Positions 43,301-48,701 are shown, counted from the stretch's first letter. The stretch: 50,781 nt of DNA from Bacteroidales bacterium (GCA_016282145.1 JAEEJZ010000027.1:1-50781); one strand, 5' to 3'. Numbers and translations are program-made. Notes: generated by a model not told the origin, from the sequence alone.

Positions 43301-44190
43301 AAATTCTTGAGCGTGCCCGAATTGGAGGCGAAGAGCGGTGCGCCGGGGTTGGAGATGCAGTGCCCGCGACCGTCAAAGACGCCGTCGAACGAAGCCGCTG
43401 AAACGGATTCGCTCTGCAGGTCGATATCCCTCAGCAGATAGGCATCGCCGGCTGGTGCCGCAAGGAAAGCGCGAAGGGCCTGGGCGTCTGCAATCCCTCC
43501 TGACGGATCAGGGCTGTATGCCAGGCTGGTTGAATACATCATTCCCGCCTCATATTCCTTGGTAACCGTTGCCGTGCGGGTCATGGAACCGCCGTCCGCA
43601 TCGGTCACGACGATCAGGAGGCCTTCTTGCGTGTAATCGCCCGGAGCGATGGCCACGAACCAGGGCTTGCCCAGTTCCACACCCTCTTCGGCTTCCATCT
43701 TGTAGCCGTTGATGGAGACGCTGGTGATGCGCTCGCCGCCCTCCCCCGTCGGGGTGAACTTGAAGATCGCCACCTCCGCCTCGAAGGCGAGGCTCGCGTC
43801 CTGCGAAGAGGCCCGCATCAGGAAGGCCGAAGGATCGTAACTGCCCTCCACGTATTCCTGCAGCGTGGGGATTTCCGTCGCACCTGCCGGATAAACCGCA
43901 TCGTAAGGGGCGGAAATGCCCTCCACGGTAAAGGATGCGCTGCTGCCGCCGGCCTGCTCGGCCGTCAGCGGAGCGGATGCCACGCCGTTGACGCTGATGG
44001 CATCGCCCTCACTCCAGAGGTTGGGCCAGACATTGCCTTCCGGCTCGCCGAGCTCGGTCCGGCTCTGCGGGACCGTCGCCGTAAAGGTGACAGTCTCCCC
44101 GAGGGCCTGTGTCCGTTCCGTTTCGCGGGCGCAGGAAAGAAAAGCCAGTCCCGCAGCCACGACGAAAAAGAATATGTTCAGTCGTCTCAT
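40369..44190 (-). CDS. Giant lipoprotein: fimbrillin-like, GLUG-like repeats, calcineurin-type phosphoesterase
   Basis: 1273 residues. Lipoprotein signal MRRLNIFFFVVAAGLAFLSC, Cys20. Fimbrillin-like domain about 25-240; a beta-helix of GLUG-like repeats about 250-730 (GGIAAYSSGKI, GGIAGYLTAAV, GGIVGYGYTGF, GGICGGEYYA); metallophosphatase N domain about 735-800 (VEGHVRWSDGTPVAGISV); phosphoesterase core about 815-1080 with FTMADPQAHN, TLGDIVYN, TIGNHDYTW, CVHIPICF and FSAHTHYI (Ala replaces the usual Gly of GHTH); and a C-terminal metallophosphatase domain to the end (VKVVATDTFGNQYTC). The substrate is unknown. It is the first gene of unit A and lies 1 bp before the next gene. The TA-cassette array begins just upstream. 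Confidence 0.86.
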   Translation of the reverse strand: MRRLNIFFFVVAAGLAFLSCARETERTQALGETVTFTATVPQSRTELGEPEGNVWPNLWSEGDAISVNGVASAPLTAEQAGGSSASFTVEGISAPYDAVYPAGATEIPTLQEYVEGSYDPSAFLMRASSQDASLAFEAEVAIFKFTPTGEGGERITSVSINGYKMEAEEGVELGKPWFVAIAPGDYTQEGLLIVVTDADGGSMTRTATVTKEYEAGMMYSTSLAYSPDPSGGIADAQALRAFLAAPAGDAYLLRDIDLQSESVSAASFDGVFDGRGHCISNPGAPLFASNSGTLKNFSVEGSFEPEENVFSPVVLNNGGSLKNIVNRASVSINRSSATSASVVIGGIAAYSSGKITSCSNEGDISFESSSSVLGVGIGGIAGYLTAAVSDCSNSGTLTFASSHPAGASAIGSISNALTSVGGIVGYGYTGFSAVDCNNDGTINFLFSSIEAVTADSERHQIGGIVGSPCGQVRSCINDGLLDIRAVTSGHTASSKCVLLDIGGICGGEYYAPGKNVTSILSCTNNGNITADFDATDGNTTVGGIVGWPNLEDKNISNRTEDCVNTGTITARGSGMGRFGGIQGGTGRILSCSNEGDIIIESTSEESSVGGVCAFRALGHTLSGSSNTGNISSKVVLAGQGGLIGALSNNAMTIAEGCSVNCTLESVALGNSAIGMVLGCYNGTSAKNTLGTTAKPIVVEGAVSLGGATAPITSANYQSWLAGTNNTTSNHTINAVCNTPAEPITQVEGHVRWSDGTPVAGISVSNGFDVTVTDAQGHYTLPDNDDVWYFYISLPSDAVISKNADGCPDFYKRKLAGCSGYDFTLVQQAVEEQFVLFTMADPQAHNAKRDSQTMVNSDRFRDESVPAINARAATYSLPCYGLTLGDIVYNEDSRNSTGGLPLMRSLFSKINMPVFQTIGNHDYTWFYTSSGNELKTDATSSTLFLKAQRAFEDCFGPINFSFNRGDVHVVCMRNIIWTNSTEPRKYRGGFSDEQYDWLAADLANVPSDKTVIFCVHIPICFCLSGDNVSKVLTLLKGFSHAEIFSAHTHYIRNIPDVGGSGIYEHVHEALCGIFWWSNLAVDGVPNGYNVYEFSGKQIVDSYFSGVNTGMNSRDYQMRIYRGGVKYGGSYIYFRNPHPSDVLLINVFNSDPNWKVEVYEDDVFAGEASLMPESKELHEDAMYSTVTYGEQSSQDWWAQAYHLGVLGKGFKSGKLNPSNADYMDHCYHMYKYTMKNPSASVKVVATDTFGNQYTCTEVVEQDCWYPDYMRLGNIQ
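43623..44139. repeat. Near-identical duplicated segment, copy 2 (5' part of the 1273-residue gene)
   Basis: Partner of 39800-40316, with about 17 differences over 517 bp and no gaps. Directly repeated in the same orientation, 3.8 kb apart, so recombination between the copies could delete or fuse the two phosphoesterase genes. Confidence 0.9.
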
Positions 44191-44220
44191 CCTATTAATT
44201 ATCCTTCAATTATACAAAAA

Positions 44221-44252
44221 AAGCAGTACGCTTTTATCGTACTGCTTACCGC
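44221..44252. repeat. Palindromic repeat P1 (terminator-like)
   Basis: AAGCAGTACG (44221-44230) pairs with CGTACTGCTT (44238-44247), followed by ACCGC. On the minus strand the hairpin ends in a T run, so it can terminate the DUF4160/DUF2442 cassette. The end ACTGCTTACCGC is the family end also seen in P3 and P4. It sits only 30 bp before the start of unit A, and I see no clear promoter between them. Confidence 0.75.
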
Positions 44253-44262
44253 GATGTGTGAA

Positions 44263-44312
44263 AAGACACTATTTACAGTGATTCAACGGTCTCAATCGAC
44301 AGGGATGTAATC
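44263..44312. repeat. Copy 1 of the Rpn 3'-end repeat
   Basis: A 50-bp sequence that on the minus strand reads as the last codons of the Rpn gene (ITSLSIETVESL, stop, then AATAGTGTCTT). It differs from the copy at 44943 by one base. Here it begins exactly at the stop codon of the DUF2442 gene, with no Rpn gene attached. Confidence 0.8.
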
Positions 44313-44568
44313 AAGCAACCACGCCTCGATGGAGTTGCTCTATCGGGAAGGCCATATCCCAATTCTTTCCCCAGACGATATTCCCATACTCAATTGAAAA
44401 CTTCTTGAAATATTTGGGCTCGATATAACGATTATATTGGGGATGGGGATGAGTCAATATAAAAGGAGCAAAGTCAACGGTTTTGGAAGTACCGTCGCTA
44501 AAATAAATACGGAGACTCACATTCCCTGCATATTCTGCTTTTACAACGTAAAGAGTATCAGCATCCAT
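44311..44568 (-). CDS. DUF2442-family protein (probable antitoxin-like partner)
   Basis: 85 residues. The sequence LYVVKAEYAGNVSLRIYFSDGTSKTVDFAPFI, then YFKKFSIEYGNIVWGKNWDMAFPIEQLH is typical of DUF2442, small proteins often encoded next to DUF4160 proteins as toxin-antitoxin-like pairs. It lies 4 bp after the DUF4160 gene. The stop codon is the first triplet of the Rpn 3'-end repeat, so the original C terminus may have been set by the recombination that joined them. No function has been shown for the pair that I can name. Confidence 0.8.
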   Translation of the reverse strand: MDADTLYVVKAEYAGNVSLRIYFSDGTSKTVDFAPFILTHPHPQYNRYIEPKYFKKFSIEYGNIVWGKNWDMAFPIEQLHRGVVA

Positions 44569-44572
44569 ATTG

Positions 44573-44875
44573 CTAAAGTTTTTTAGTGATTTGAGTACAG
44601 CGGACCTTCTTTTTCAAGACAAAGAAATTTATCCACTTCTCAACTATATTGCGATAATATGCACGGACAAACCCTTCAGCTTCCTTTGCATCTTTTTCAC
44701 TGAGAGGAGCGTATCCATGTGCAGCACGACGCTTTATCTCAACTAATTCTCCCTCCATCAAGATAAGATCGAATATCGTCTGGCATCCACCATTGATGAC
44801 ATGAACATGAATGGGCTCATGTTCATTGGAGAAGAAGAAGAAAATAAAACCGAAATACTCGTAAATCTTAGGCAT
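44573..44875 (-). CDS. DUF4160-family protein (TA-like pair with DUF2442)
   Basis: 100 residues from the Met at 44875 (MPKIYEYFGFIFFFFSNEHEPIHVHV). The DUF4160 signature HEPIHVHV with three His lies near residue 19. The middle is GELVEIKRRAAHGYAPLSEKDAKEAEGFVRAYYRNIVEKW. The C terminus is Lys-rich and may be extended compared with usual members. It is the first gene of the cassette; its upstream DNA (44911-44993) is a copy of the sequence found upstream of the MNT gene. Confidence 0.82.
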   Translation of the reverse strand: MPKIYEYFGFIFFFFSNEHEPIHVHVINGGCQTIFDLILMEGELVEIKRRAAHGYAPLSEKDAKEAEGFVRAYYRNIVEKWINFFVLKKKVRCTQITKKL

Positions 44876-44910
44876 AAATAGCAATCATCGCTCGGTACGG
44901 CAAAGATGAA

Positions 44911-44993
44911 AAGAAAAAGCCGAAAAAGCAAAATAATGCGGCAAGACACTATTTACAGTGATTCAACGGTCTCGATCGACAGGGATGTAATCT
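44911..44993. repeat. 83-bp cassette-junction repeat, copy 2 (Rpn 3' end plus promoter region)
   Basis: 82 of 83 bases match 46885-46967. On the minus strand it contains the last codons and stop of an Rpn gene (44992-44943), then an AT-rich stretch that leads into the DUF4160 cassette. No Rpn coding sequence precedes it; the frame is cut off at 44993, where a GC-rich structured segment begins. Confidence 0.88.
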
Positions 44994-45560
44994 TAAGTTG
45001 ACTTTTTGCCACGAAAAGCGGCTGCCTCCGGCCGGAAAGGGCCGGAGCGGTACGCCCCTACGGGGCTATCCCTCCCACTTCGCTGTCGCTCGTGGGCCCC
45101 TCCCGTTCACGTGGTCACGGGCGGCCACGCCGCCCGACCCTTCCCGGCACTCCGGACTGACGCCGCTTCCCGGAAGCATCCTCATTCCCAAGCCGAGTGA
45201 GAAAAAGCGAGTGGTTATGATAAAATCAGGGTCGTTTTTAACATAATGGCGCGCCTGTCGGATGGAATCGTGTAGACGCTTGACGTGATGGCCGGTACTT
45301 TTGCCCAAAATTGCCGTTTTTTAAGAAAAATGGTGCCCCGAGGGCAGTAAAAATGCTGAAAATCCGGGATTTCCGGCAAAAGTGGTGGCCATGCGCTCAT
45401 GGCCGTCCCGCTCGAAGTGAGATAAGGGCGATAGACCCGGGCAACAGTGGGGCGCGGAGCGAGCCCTTTTGTCGAGCTCGGCGCAGCGGCCCATCTGTAG
45501 CTGCCGGAGGGCGTATATTCCGGCAGCGGTGCCAGCGAACTGCGAATAAAAAAACAGTTA
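44994..45560. other. GC-rich, hairpin-dense noncoding segment
   Basis: About 570 bp with no gene I can support. Perfect inverted repeats follow one another: CTCCGGCC/GGCCGGAG (45026-45047), GCCCC/GGGGC (45054-45066), CCCAC/GTGGG (45074-45096), CCCGT/ACGGG (45102-45121), CGGGCGGC/GCCGCCCG (45118-45136), GGCCATG/CATGGCC (45387-45404) and CTGCCGGA/TCCGGCAG (45501-45526). The first half is much more GC-rich than the AT-rich TA cassettes around it. Open frames in it look like translated structure, not protein. Confidence 0.6.
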
Positions 45561-45567
45561 AAAAATT

Positions 45568-45617
45568 GCGGTAAGCAGTATGTCAAAGAGCGTTTATGCG
45601 TCTCACTCTGCTTACCG
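45568..45617. repeat. Palindromic repeat P2
   Basis: CGGTAAGCAG (45569-45578) pairs with CTGCTTACCG (45608-45617). The 50-bp unit shares its left half TATGTCAAAGAGCGTTTATG with P3. It lies 12 bp past the stop of the PIN toxin gene and may act as its terminator. Confidence 0.8.
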
Positions 45618-45629
45618 ATGAATTGACTA

Positions 45630-46040
45630 TTAATGACTCTTCACAATGGAGACAAAATCCGAGAAGGTGATGATTGGTGTTTCTTTGTGATTCTTTAACA
45701 CCAGTAAATCTTGGTCACCCGTTACCAGATAGTCCGCAGGGATACTCTCTGCCATAGACAACAGGTAAAGATCCTTGATGCCACGAATGGGCGATTCCGT
45801 ACTTCGATAATTCTGGATAAACCGGCATTTGGCATTGATGAGTTCGAATAGATTCAGTATAGCATCCAAACCTATCAGTCCTTCAAACTTTGGCCTATAA
45901 GCCACATCACGAAGTTCCGCCAGCAAATTGTCAGATATATAAATCTCCACATCCTCCTTATCAACGATTTCACGCAGAACATTCAATCGTTTACCAAGAA
46001 GGAAGGAAATCCAGATATTTGTGTCAAGAATGACTTTCAT
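45630..46040 (-). CDS. PIN-domain toxin (COG1569-like ribonuclease)
   Basis: 136 residues. PIN fold acidic residues: MKVILDTNIWISFLLG (Asp6), ELRDVAYRP region near 43, GIKDLYLLSMAES (Asp near 90), and DYLVTGDQDLLVL (Asp near 108 and 110). Members of this PIN group are toxins that cleave RNA with Mg2+. The start overlaps the antitoxin stop by four bases, the usual type II TA arrangement. The full set of acidic residues suggests it is active. Confidence 0.88.
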   Translation of the reverse strand: MKVILDTNIWISFLLGKRLNVLREIVDKEDVEIYISDNLLAELRDVAYRPKFEGLIGLDAILNLFELINAKCRFIQNYRSTESPIRGIKDLYLLSMAESIPADYLVTGDQDLLVLKNHKETPIITFSDFVSIVKSH

Positions 46041-46228
46041 TTTCCGTAACGGACAGCATCGACCTCTGCCTGAATCTCCTCATCTGAAATGCTGGACCCG
46101 TCAGAACAGGAAGAAATGAATTTCTCGACAAGGCTCTCCCTGGTTTGCATATTCCATCCCATCTTCTTTGCTAGAGAAGACATAAAGGATACCTCACCAT
46201 TGGGAATCGATAATACAATCTGTGTCAT
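46037..46228 (-). CDS. Antitoxin of the PIN toxin
   Basis: 63 residues from the ATG at 46228. AGGAG lies 6 bp upstream on the minus strand, an unusually good ribosome binding site for this window, and it decides between this start and the ATG at 46234. The protein begins MTQIVLSIPNGEVSFMSSLAKKMGW, a short DNA-binding-like beta strand, and ends in an acidic tail (SDEEIQAEVDAVRYGK) that would wrap the toxin. Stop and toxin start overlap by ATGA. Confidence 0.8.
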   Translation of the reverse strand: MTQIVLSIPNGEVSFMSSLAKKMGWNMQTRESLVEKFISSCSDGSSISDEEIQAEVDAVRYGK

Positions 46229-46300
46229 AATCATCTCCTAATGTCAGTGCACAAATATAACAATTGTCTTTAGTTTCGCAAAATGCAAGCCAAAACAAAA

Positions 46301-46351
46301 GCGGTAAGCAGTATGTCAAAGAGCGTTTATGCGTCTCACACTGCTTACCGC
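46301..46351. repeat. Palindromic repeat P3 (51 bp, perfect 12-bp ends)
   Basis: GCGGTAAGCAGT (46301-46312) and its exact reverse complement ACTGCTTACCGC (46340-46351) flank the 27-base interior. It lies between the PIN antitoxin and the broken HepT gene. No target-site duplication is evident. Confidence 0.85.
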
Positions 46352-46379
46352 TTGGGTTAGAAGGACTAGTGGATTATGC

Positions 46380-46570
46380 CTATGAATTCAACAGACCGTC
46401 CACTTCAGCTTTCAACTTTGGAAGGTCATTAACGACTATTCAACGGCACGACGCAACATCAGATTCTTCTGATACTCGTCAAATCTTCTGGGGACCTGGT
46501 CAAAAAATGAGTAAATCTCATCGACGGCAGTCTGTATGTCAAATAGGTGAGCTTTAAGACGCCTGTCCAT
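46380..46570 (-). pseudogene. HepT-like (HEPN) toxin with internal deletion
   Basis: Starts at the ATG at 46570, overlapping the MNT gene as usual for MNT-HepT pairs. The first 44 codons read as a HepT N terminus (MDRRLKAHLFDIQTAVDEIY, then FDEYQKNLMLRRAVE) and then hit a stop at 46438-46436. In a shifted frame the next bases encode a typical HepT end, VNDLPKLKAEVDGLLNS, stopping at 46380. Roughly 50 codons between the two are missing, including the Rx4-6H motif that makes up the HEPN ribonuclease site. The toxin should be dead. Confidence 0.8.
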
Positions 46571-46868
46571 AAATCAGTTGTTTGGTTTCGTCCACCTCTT
46601 CTTTGAAATATGGATTCTTGATGGCATTGTACTCAACAAGGTCCACGGGACGCTTCAGCAAATCTTCAAGAGCGAATTTCAAATCGAAATAATTCTCCCC
46701 ATAAACCAACAGCGGCAGGGAATTCCGGTCAAAAACTACCGTGAAATCCACGTCGCTATCTTTATTGAACTTTTTAGTAAGAATAGACCCAAACACAAAT
46801 AACTGTACTACCTTGTGCTTTTCACACAAGGCGACTATTTGGGCCATATTCTTTCTAATTAGCCTCAT
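46554..46868 (-). CDS. MNT-type minimal nucleotidyltransferase (antitoxin of an MNT-HepT pair)
   Basis: 104 residues from the Met at 46868 (MRLIRKNMAQIVALCEKHKV). The nucleotidyltransferase motif is GSILTKKFNKDSDVDFTV near residue 26, matching GSx(10)DxD, with a third acidic position in VDLVEYNAI near 75. In characterised MNT-HepT pairs this enzyme modifies a Tyr of HepT with AMP and so silences it. Here the partner at 46380-46570 is deleted, so it appears to be an orphan. The start is preceded by TCTTTGC, resembling a -7 box, within the shared junction repeat. Confidence 0.85.
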   Translation of the reverse strand: MRLIRKNMAQIVALCEKHKVVQLFVFGSILTKKFNKDSDVDFTVVFDRNSLPLLVYGENYFDLKFALEDLLKRPVDLVEYNAIKNPYFKEEVDETKQLIYGQAS

Positions 46869-46884
46869 ACCTTTGCAAAGATGC

Positions 46885-46967
46885 AAGAAAAAGCCGAAAA
46901 AGCAAAATAATGCGGCAAGACACTATTTACAATGATTCAACGGTCTCGATCGACAGGGATGTAATCT
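46885..46967. repeat. 83-bp cassette-junction repeat, copy 3 (3' end of the intact Rpn gene)
   Basis: 82 of 83 bases match 44911-44993. Here the repeat is in its complete setting: it holds the last codons and stop of the Rpn gene and the upstream region of the MNT gene. The single difference (CAGTG versus CAATG in plus-strand reading) lies at the Rpn stop region. Confidence 0.9.
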
Positions 46968-47814
46968 CTGCGATCTCGGCAATGTCCATTCTCCGATTCT
47001 TCAAGTTTCTGGCAATGGCCATTTTCTCGGCAGCCACTTTGGCCTCACCTTCCGCAAGGCCTTCCTTTTTTGCATAGGCAATCTGGTTGATGATGTCGCG
47101 TTTCGTGGTCATGTCGTTGATGTATTTGGTTCTTTCTTCGGCCGTAAAATTAGCAATTTCCGCAGAATCAAACAAACACGACAGCAATTCGCTCTTTTGT
47201 GCGGATGCCGGTCGTTCTTCAAATGTTTCCATATTCCGGATCGAGAAACAGAAATCATCCAGCTCGGAGGCCTCCTCGGTAAACGCCCTGGCGCAGTTGG
47301 GCAGCTCCAGGAAGATGTACTGCAAGCGGTCGGACATTAATTCACCGTCTTCCTTGCGACGCAGAGCATAGCGGTACAGCACTTCGGCGCTGTCTTTGTG
47401 GATGGAGAAGTCCATGATACCGATGAAATAGACAGGCGGGAAGTCGTAACTGAGGCTTCCTCTCCTGACCTGTTGCTGGACGGCAAAACTGGAGTTGAAG
47501 ATGGCCCTTTCATAGAATGCCTCCTGACGGGCCAATTGCAGTTCCACGATGAAACGTTGTCCGGAAGTATCGGTCGCGGCGACATCCACGCGGATGTCTT
47601 TGTCAGTATCATCCGGATTGACATACTCCTGCGGAGAAAGGGTGAGTTCCGAGATTTCCCGTTCCGGTATCAGTTCCTGGAGCAGCAGTTGGAGGAGGCG
47701 CTTGCCAGCCTCACTGCCAAAACTCCTTTTAAACCAGCGGTCCATCAGGATGTCCGCAAATCTTCCAATGCGGATCTCATTGCTTTCGTCGATGTTTGGA
47801 TTGCGTGTTGTCAT
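46927..47814 (-). CDS. Rpn-family PD-(D/E)XK nuclease (recombination-promoting nuclease / putative transposase)
   Basis: 295 residues. N-terminal signature IGRFADILMDRWFKRSFGSEAGKRLL near 16. The PD-(D/E)XK core is RVDVAATDTSGQRFIVELQLARQ near 75, with Asp, Glu and Gln at the catalytic positions. LSYDFPPVYFIGIMDFSIH follows, and the C-terminal half holds the usual EERTKYINDMTTKRDIINQIAYAKKEGLAEGEA segment and a small helix-turn-helix-like end (MDIAEIAEITSLSIETVESL). Rpn proteins of E. coli raise RecA-independent recombination and cut DNA in vitro. The gene appears intact. Its last 40 coding bases recur twice nearby without the rest of the gene. Confidence 0.9.
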   Translation of the reverse strand: MTTRNPNIDESNEIRIGRFADILMDRWFKRSFGSEAGKRLLQLLLQELIPEREISELTLSPQEYVNPDDTDKDIRVDVAATDTSGQRFIVELQLARQEAFYERAIFNSSFAVQQQVRRGSLSYDFPPVYFIGIMDFSIHKDSAEVLYRYALRRKEDGELMSDRLQYIFLELPNCARAFTEEASELDDFCFSIRNMETFEERPASAQKSELLSCLFDSAEIANFTAEERTKYINDMTTKRDIINQIAYAKKEGLAEGEAKVAAEKMAIARNLKNRRMDIAEIAEITSLSIETVESL

Positions 47815-47898
47815 AGAGCATTACATTTACAAGTTTCCGGCAAATGTAACGCTCAAGCTGCCGTTGAATTTTTTTTCAACGGGTAAGTTAAAAAAATT

Positions 47899-48053
47899 GC
47901 GGTAAGCAGTATGTCAAAGAGCGTTGTTGTCATCTCGAGCGGAGGGCGTTAGCCCGAAGTCGAGAGAACTTATTGGTACCCCGGGCGCAGGTCAGGACGG
48001 GAGGGGCAAACAAAAAAGCAGTACGCTTTTTTCGTCTTCGTACTGCTTACCGC
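47899..48053. repeat. Palindromic repeat P4 (155-bp long form)
   Basis: Starts GCGGTAAGCAGT (47899-47910) and ends with the reverse complement ACTGCTTACCGC (48042-48053), like P3, but holds about 130 bases inside. The left part matches P2, P3 and P5 (TATGTCAAAGAGCG); the right part matches P1 (AAGCAGTACG...CGTACTGCTT, a terminator-like hairpin for the YafQ cassette). Inside is ATTGGTACCCCGGGCGC, shared with 48677-48693. Confidence 0.8.
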
Positions 48054-48063
48054 AAAAAATGAT

Positions 48064-48342
48064 TTACTTACTAAAGATGTCGGAATGGGTACCGGTATTT
48101 AGCATCAAGAGTATTAGATCCGTATCATTTTGTTCCCATACCAAAAGCCAATCCGGCCTGATATGGCATTCCCATTCTCCTTCTCGGTTTCCAGAGAGTT
48201 TGTGGGCTTTGTATTGCGCCGGGAGAGTGCCAGTCTGTGCAAGCAAGGTGATAACCTCCTCAAGAAGATCCATCGGATAGCCTCGCTTGGAGCACAACTT
48301 CCAGTCCTTTTTGAACTGGTTGGTCACCTTTACAGTATACAT
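48064..48342 (-). CDS. YafQ-family (RelE superfamily) mRNA interferase toxin
   Basis: 92 residues. The fold runs MYTVKVTNQFKKDWKLCSKRGYP, LLAQTGTLPAQYKAHKLSGN, WECHIRPDWLLVWEQND, LLMLNTGTHSDIFSK. YafQ catalytic positions are all present: His in AHKL, His and Asp in CHIRPDW, and His in GTHSDIF. Members cut mRNA in the ribosomal A site. It follows its antitoxin by 3 bp and is itself followed by the hairpin of P4. Confidence 0.92.
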   Translation of the reverse strand: MYTVKVTNQFKKDWKLCSKRGYPMDLLEEVITLLAQTGTLPAQYKAHKLSGNREGEWECHIRPDWLLVWEQNDTDLILLMLNTGTHSDIFSK

Positions 48343-48345
48343 ACA

Positions 48346-48540
48346 CTATGCGTTCAGCTCATTAAACAACTCTGAAAGAGTCTCAAAACTCTGAACCTTC
48401 CCATCACGTGCTTCCATCTTGGAGCGCTCGTAGGCAGAAAGTTTCCTAGGACCGGACACAGTCCAGCCCATCCTTCTGGCAATTTTACGGAATGTTGCCT
48501 TATCTGTAGAAGGGACACTGATTGTATACTCGTAACTCAT
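48346..48540 (-). CDS. Antitoxin of the YafQ-type toxin
   Basis: 64 residues from the Met at 48540 (MSYEYTISVPSTDKATFRKIARRMGWTV). The start is preferred to a Met nine codons upstream because the beta strand of the DNA-binding part begins here. The C-terminal region KVQSFETLSELFNELNA is the likely toxin-binding tail. The upstream region contains ATATTTG, a weak -7 box. Type II TA layout with the antitoxin first. Confidence 0.78.
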   Translation of the reverse strand: MSYEYTISVPSTDKATFRKIARRMGWTVSGPRKLSAYERSKMEARDGKVQSFETLSELFNELNA

Positions 48541-48600
48541 GGCTATTGTACTTTTTCCCCTTGGCAAATATGCAAAGAAAAAGCCGGAATAACAAATAAA

Positions 48601-48701
48601 GCGGTAAGCAGTATGTCAAAGAGCGTGGCCGGGGGCGGGAGCTTGAAGCGAGCGCCGGGGACGTGGCCGAGGGCCGATTGGTACCCCGGGCGCCGGTCAG
48701 G
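48601..48701. repeat. Palindromic repeat P5 (left part only) with the GGTACCCCGGGCGC block
   Basis: GCGGTAAGCAGT (48601-48612) plus TATGTCAAAGAGCG as in P2-P4, then a GC-rich variable part, then ATTGGTACCCCGGGCGC (48677-48693) as in P4. The right end ACTGCTTACCGC is missing; the surface-protein gene begins 25 bp later. This marks the outer edge of the cassette array. Confidence 0.75.

Noticed and set aside
38346..43401. Open frames of about 580 and 710 codons on the plus strand opposite the two giant phosphoesterase genes
   Set aside because: Both are antisense to proteins with intact catalytic motifs, and their sequence looks like reverse-read repeats.
45066..45308. Possible 80-residue protein in the GC-rich island
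   Set aside because: The frame runs through a row of perfect inverted repeats, is Gly/Arg-rich, has no promoter or partner gene, and looks like translated structure.
46264..46557. Possible 97-residue plus-strand protein between the PIN cassette and the MNT gene
   Set aside because: It reads across palindrome P3 and the broken HepT gene in antisense, so it is an accident of those sequences.
44221..48701. CRISPR array
   Set aside because: The repeats are palindromic, irregularly spaced at hundreds to thousands of bases, and separated by genes rather than spacers; no cas gene is present.
44221..48701. Classical integron attC sites
   Set aside because: The palindromes have no GTTRRRY/RYYYAAC core and no integrase gene is in view. 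The likeness to a cassette array is kept only as a hypothesis.
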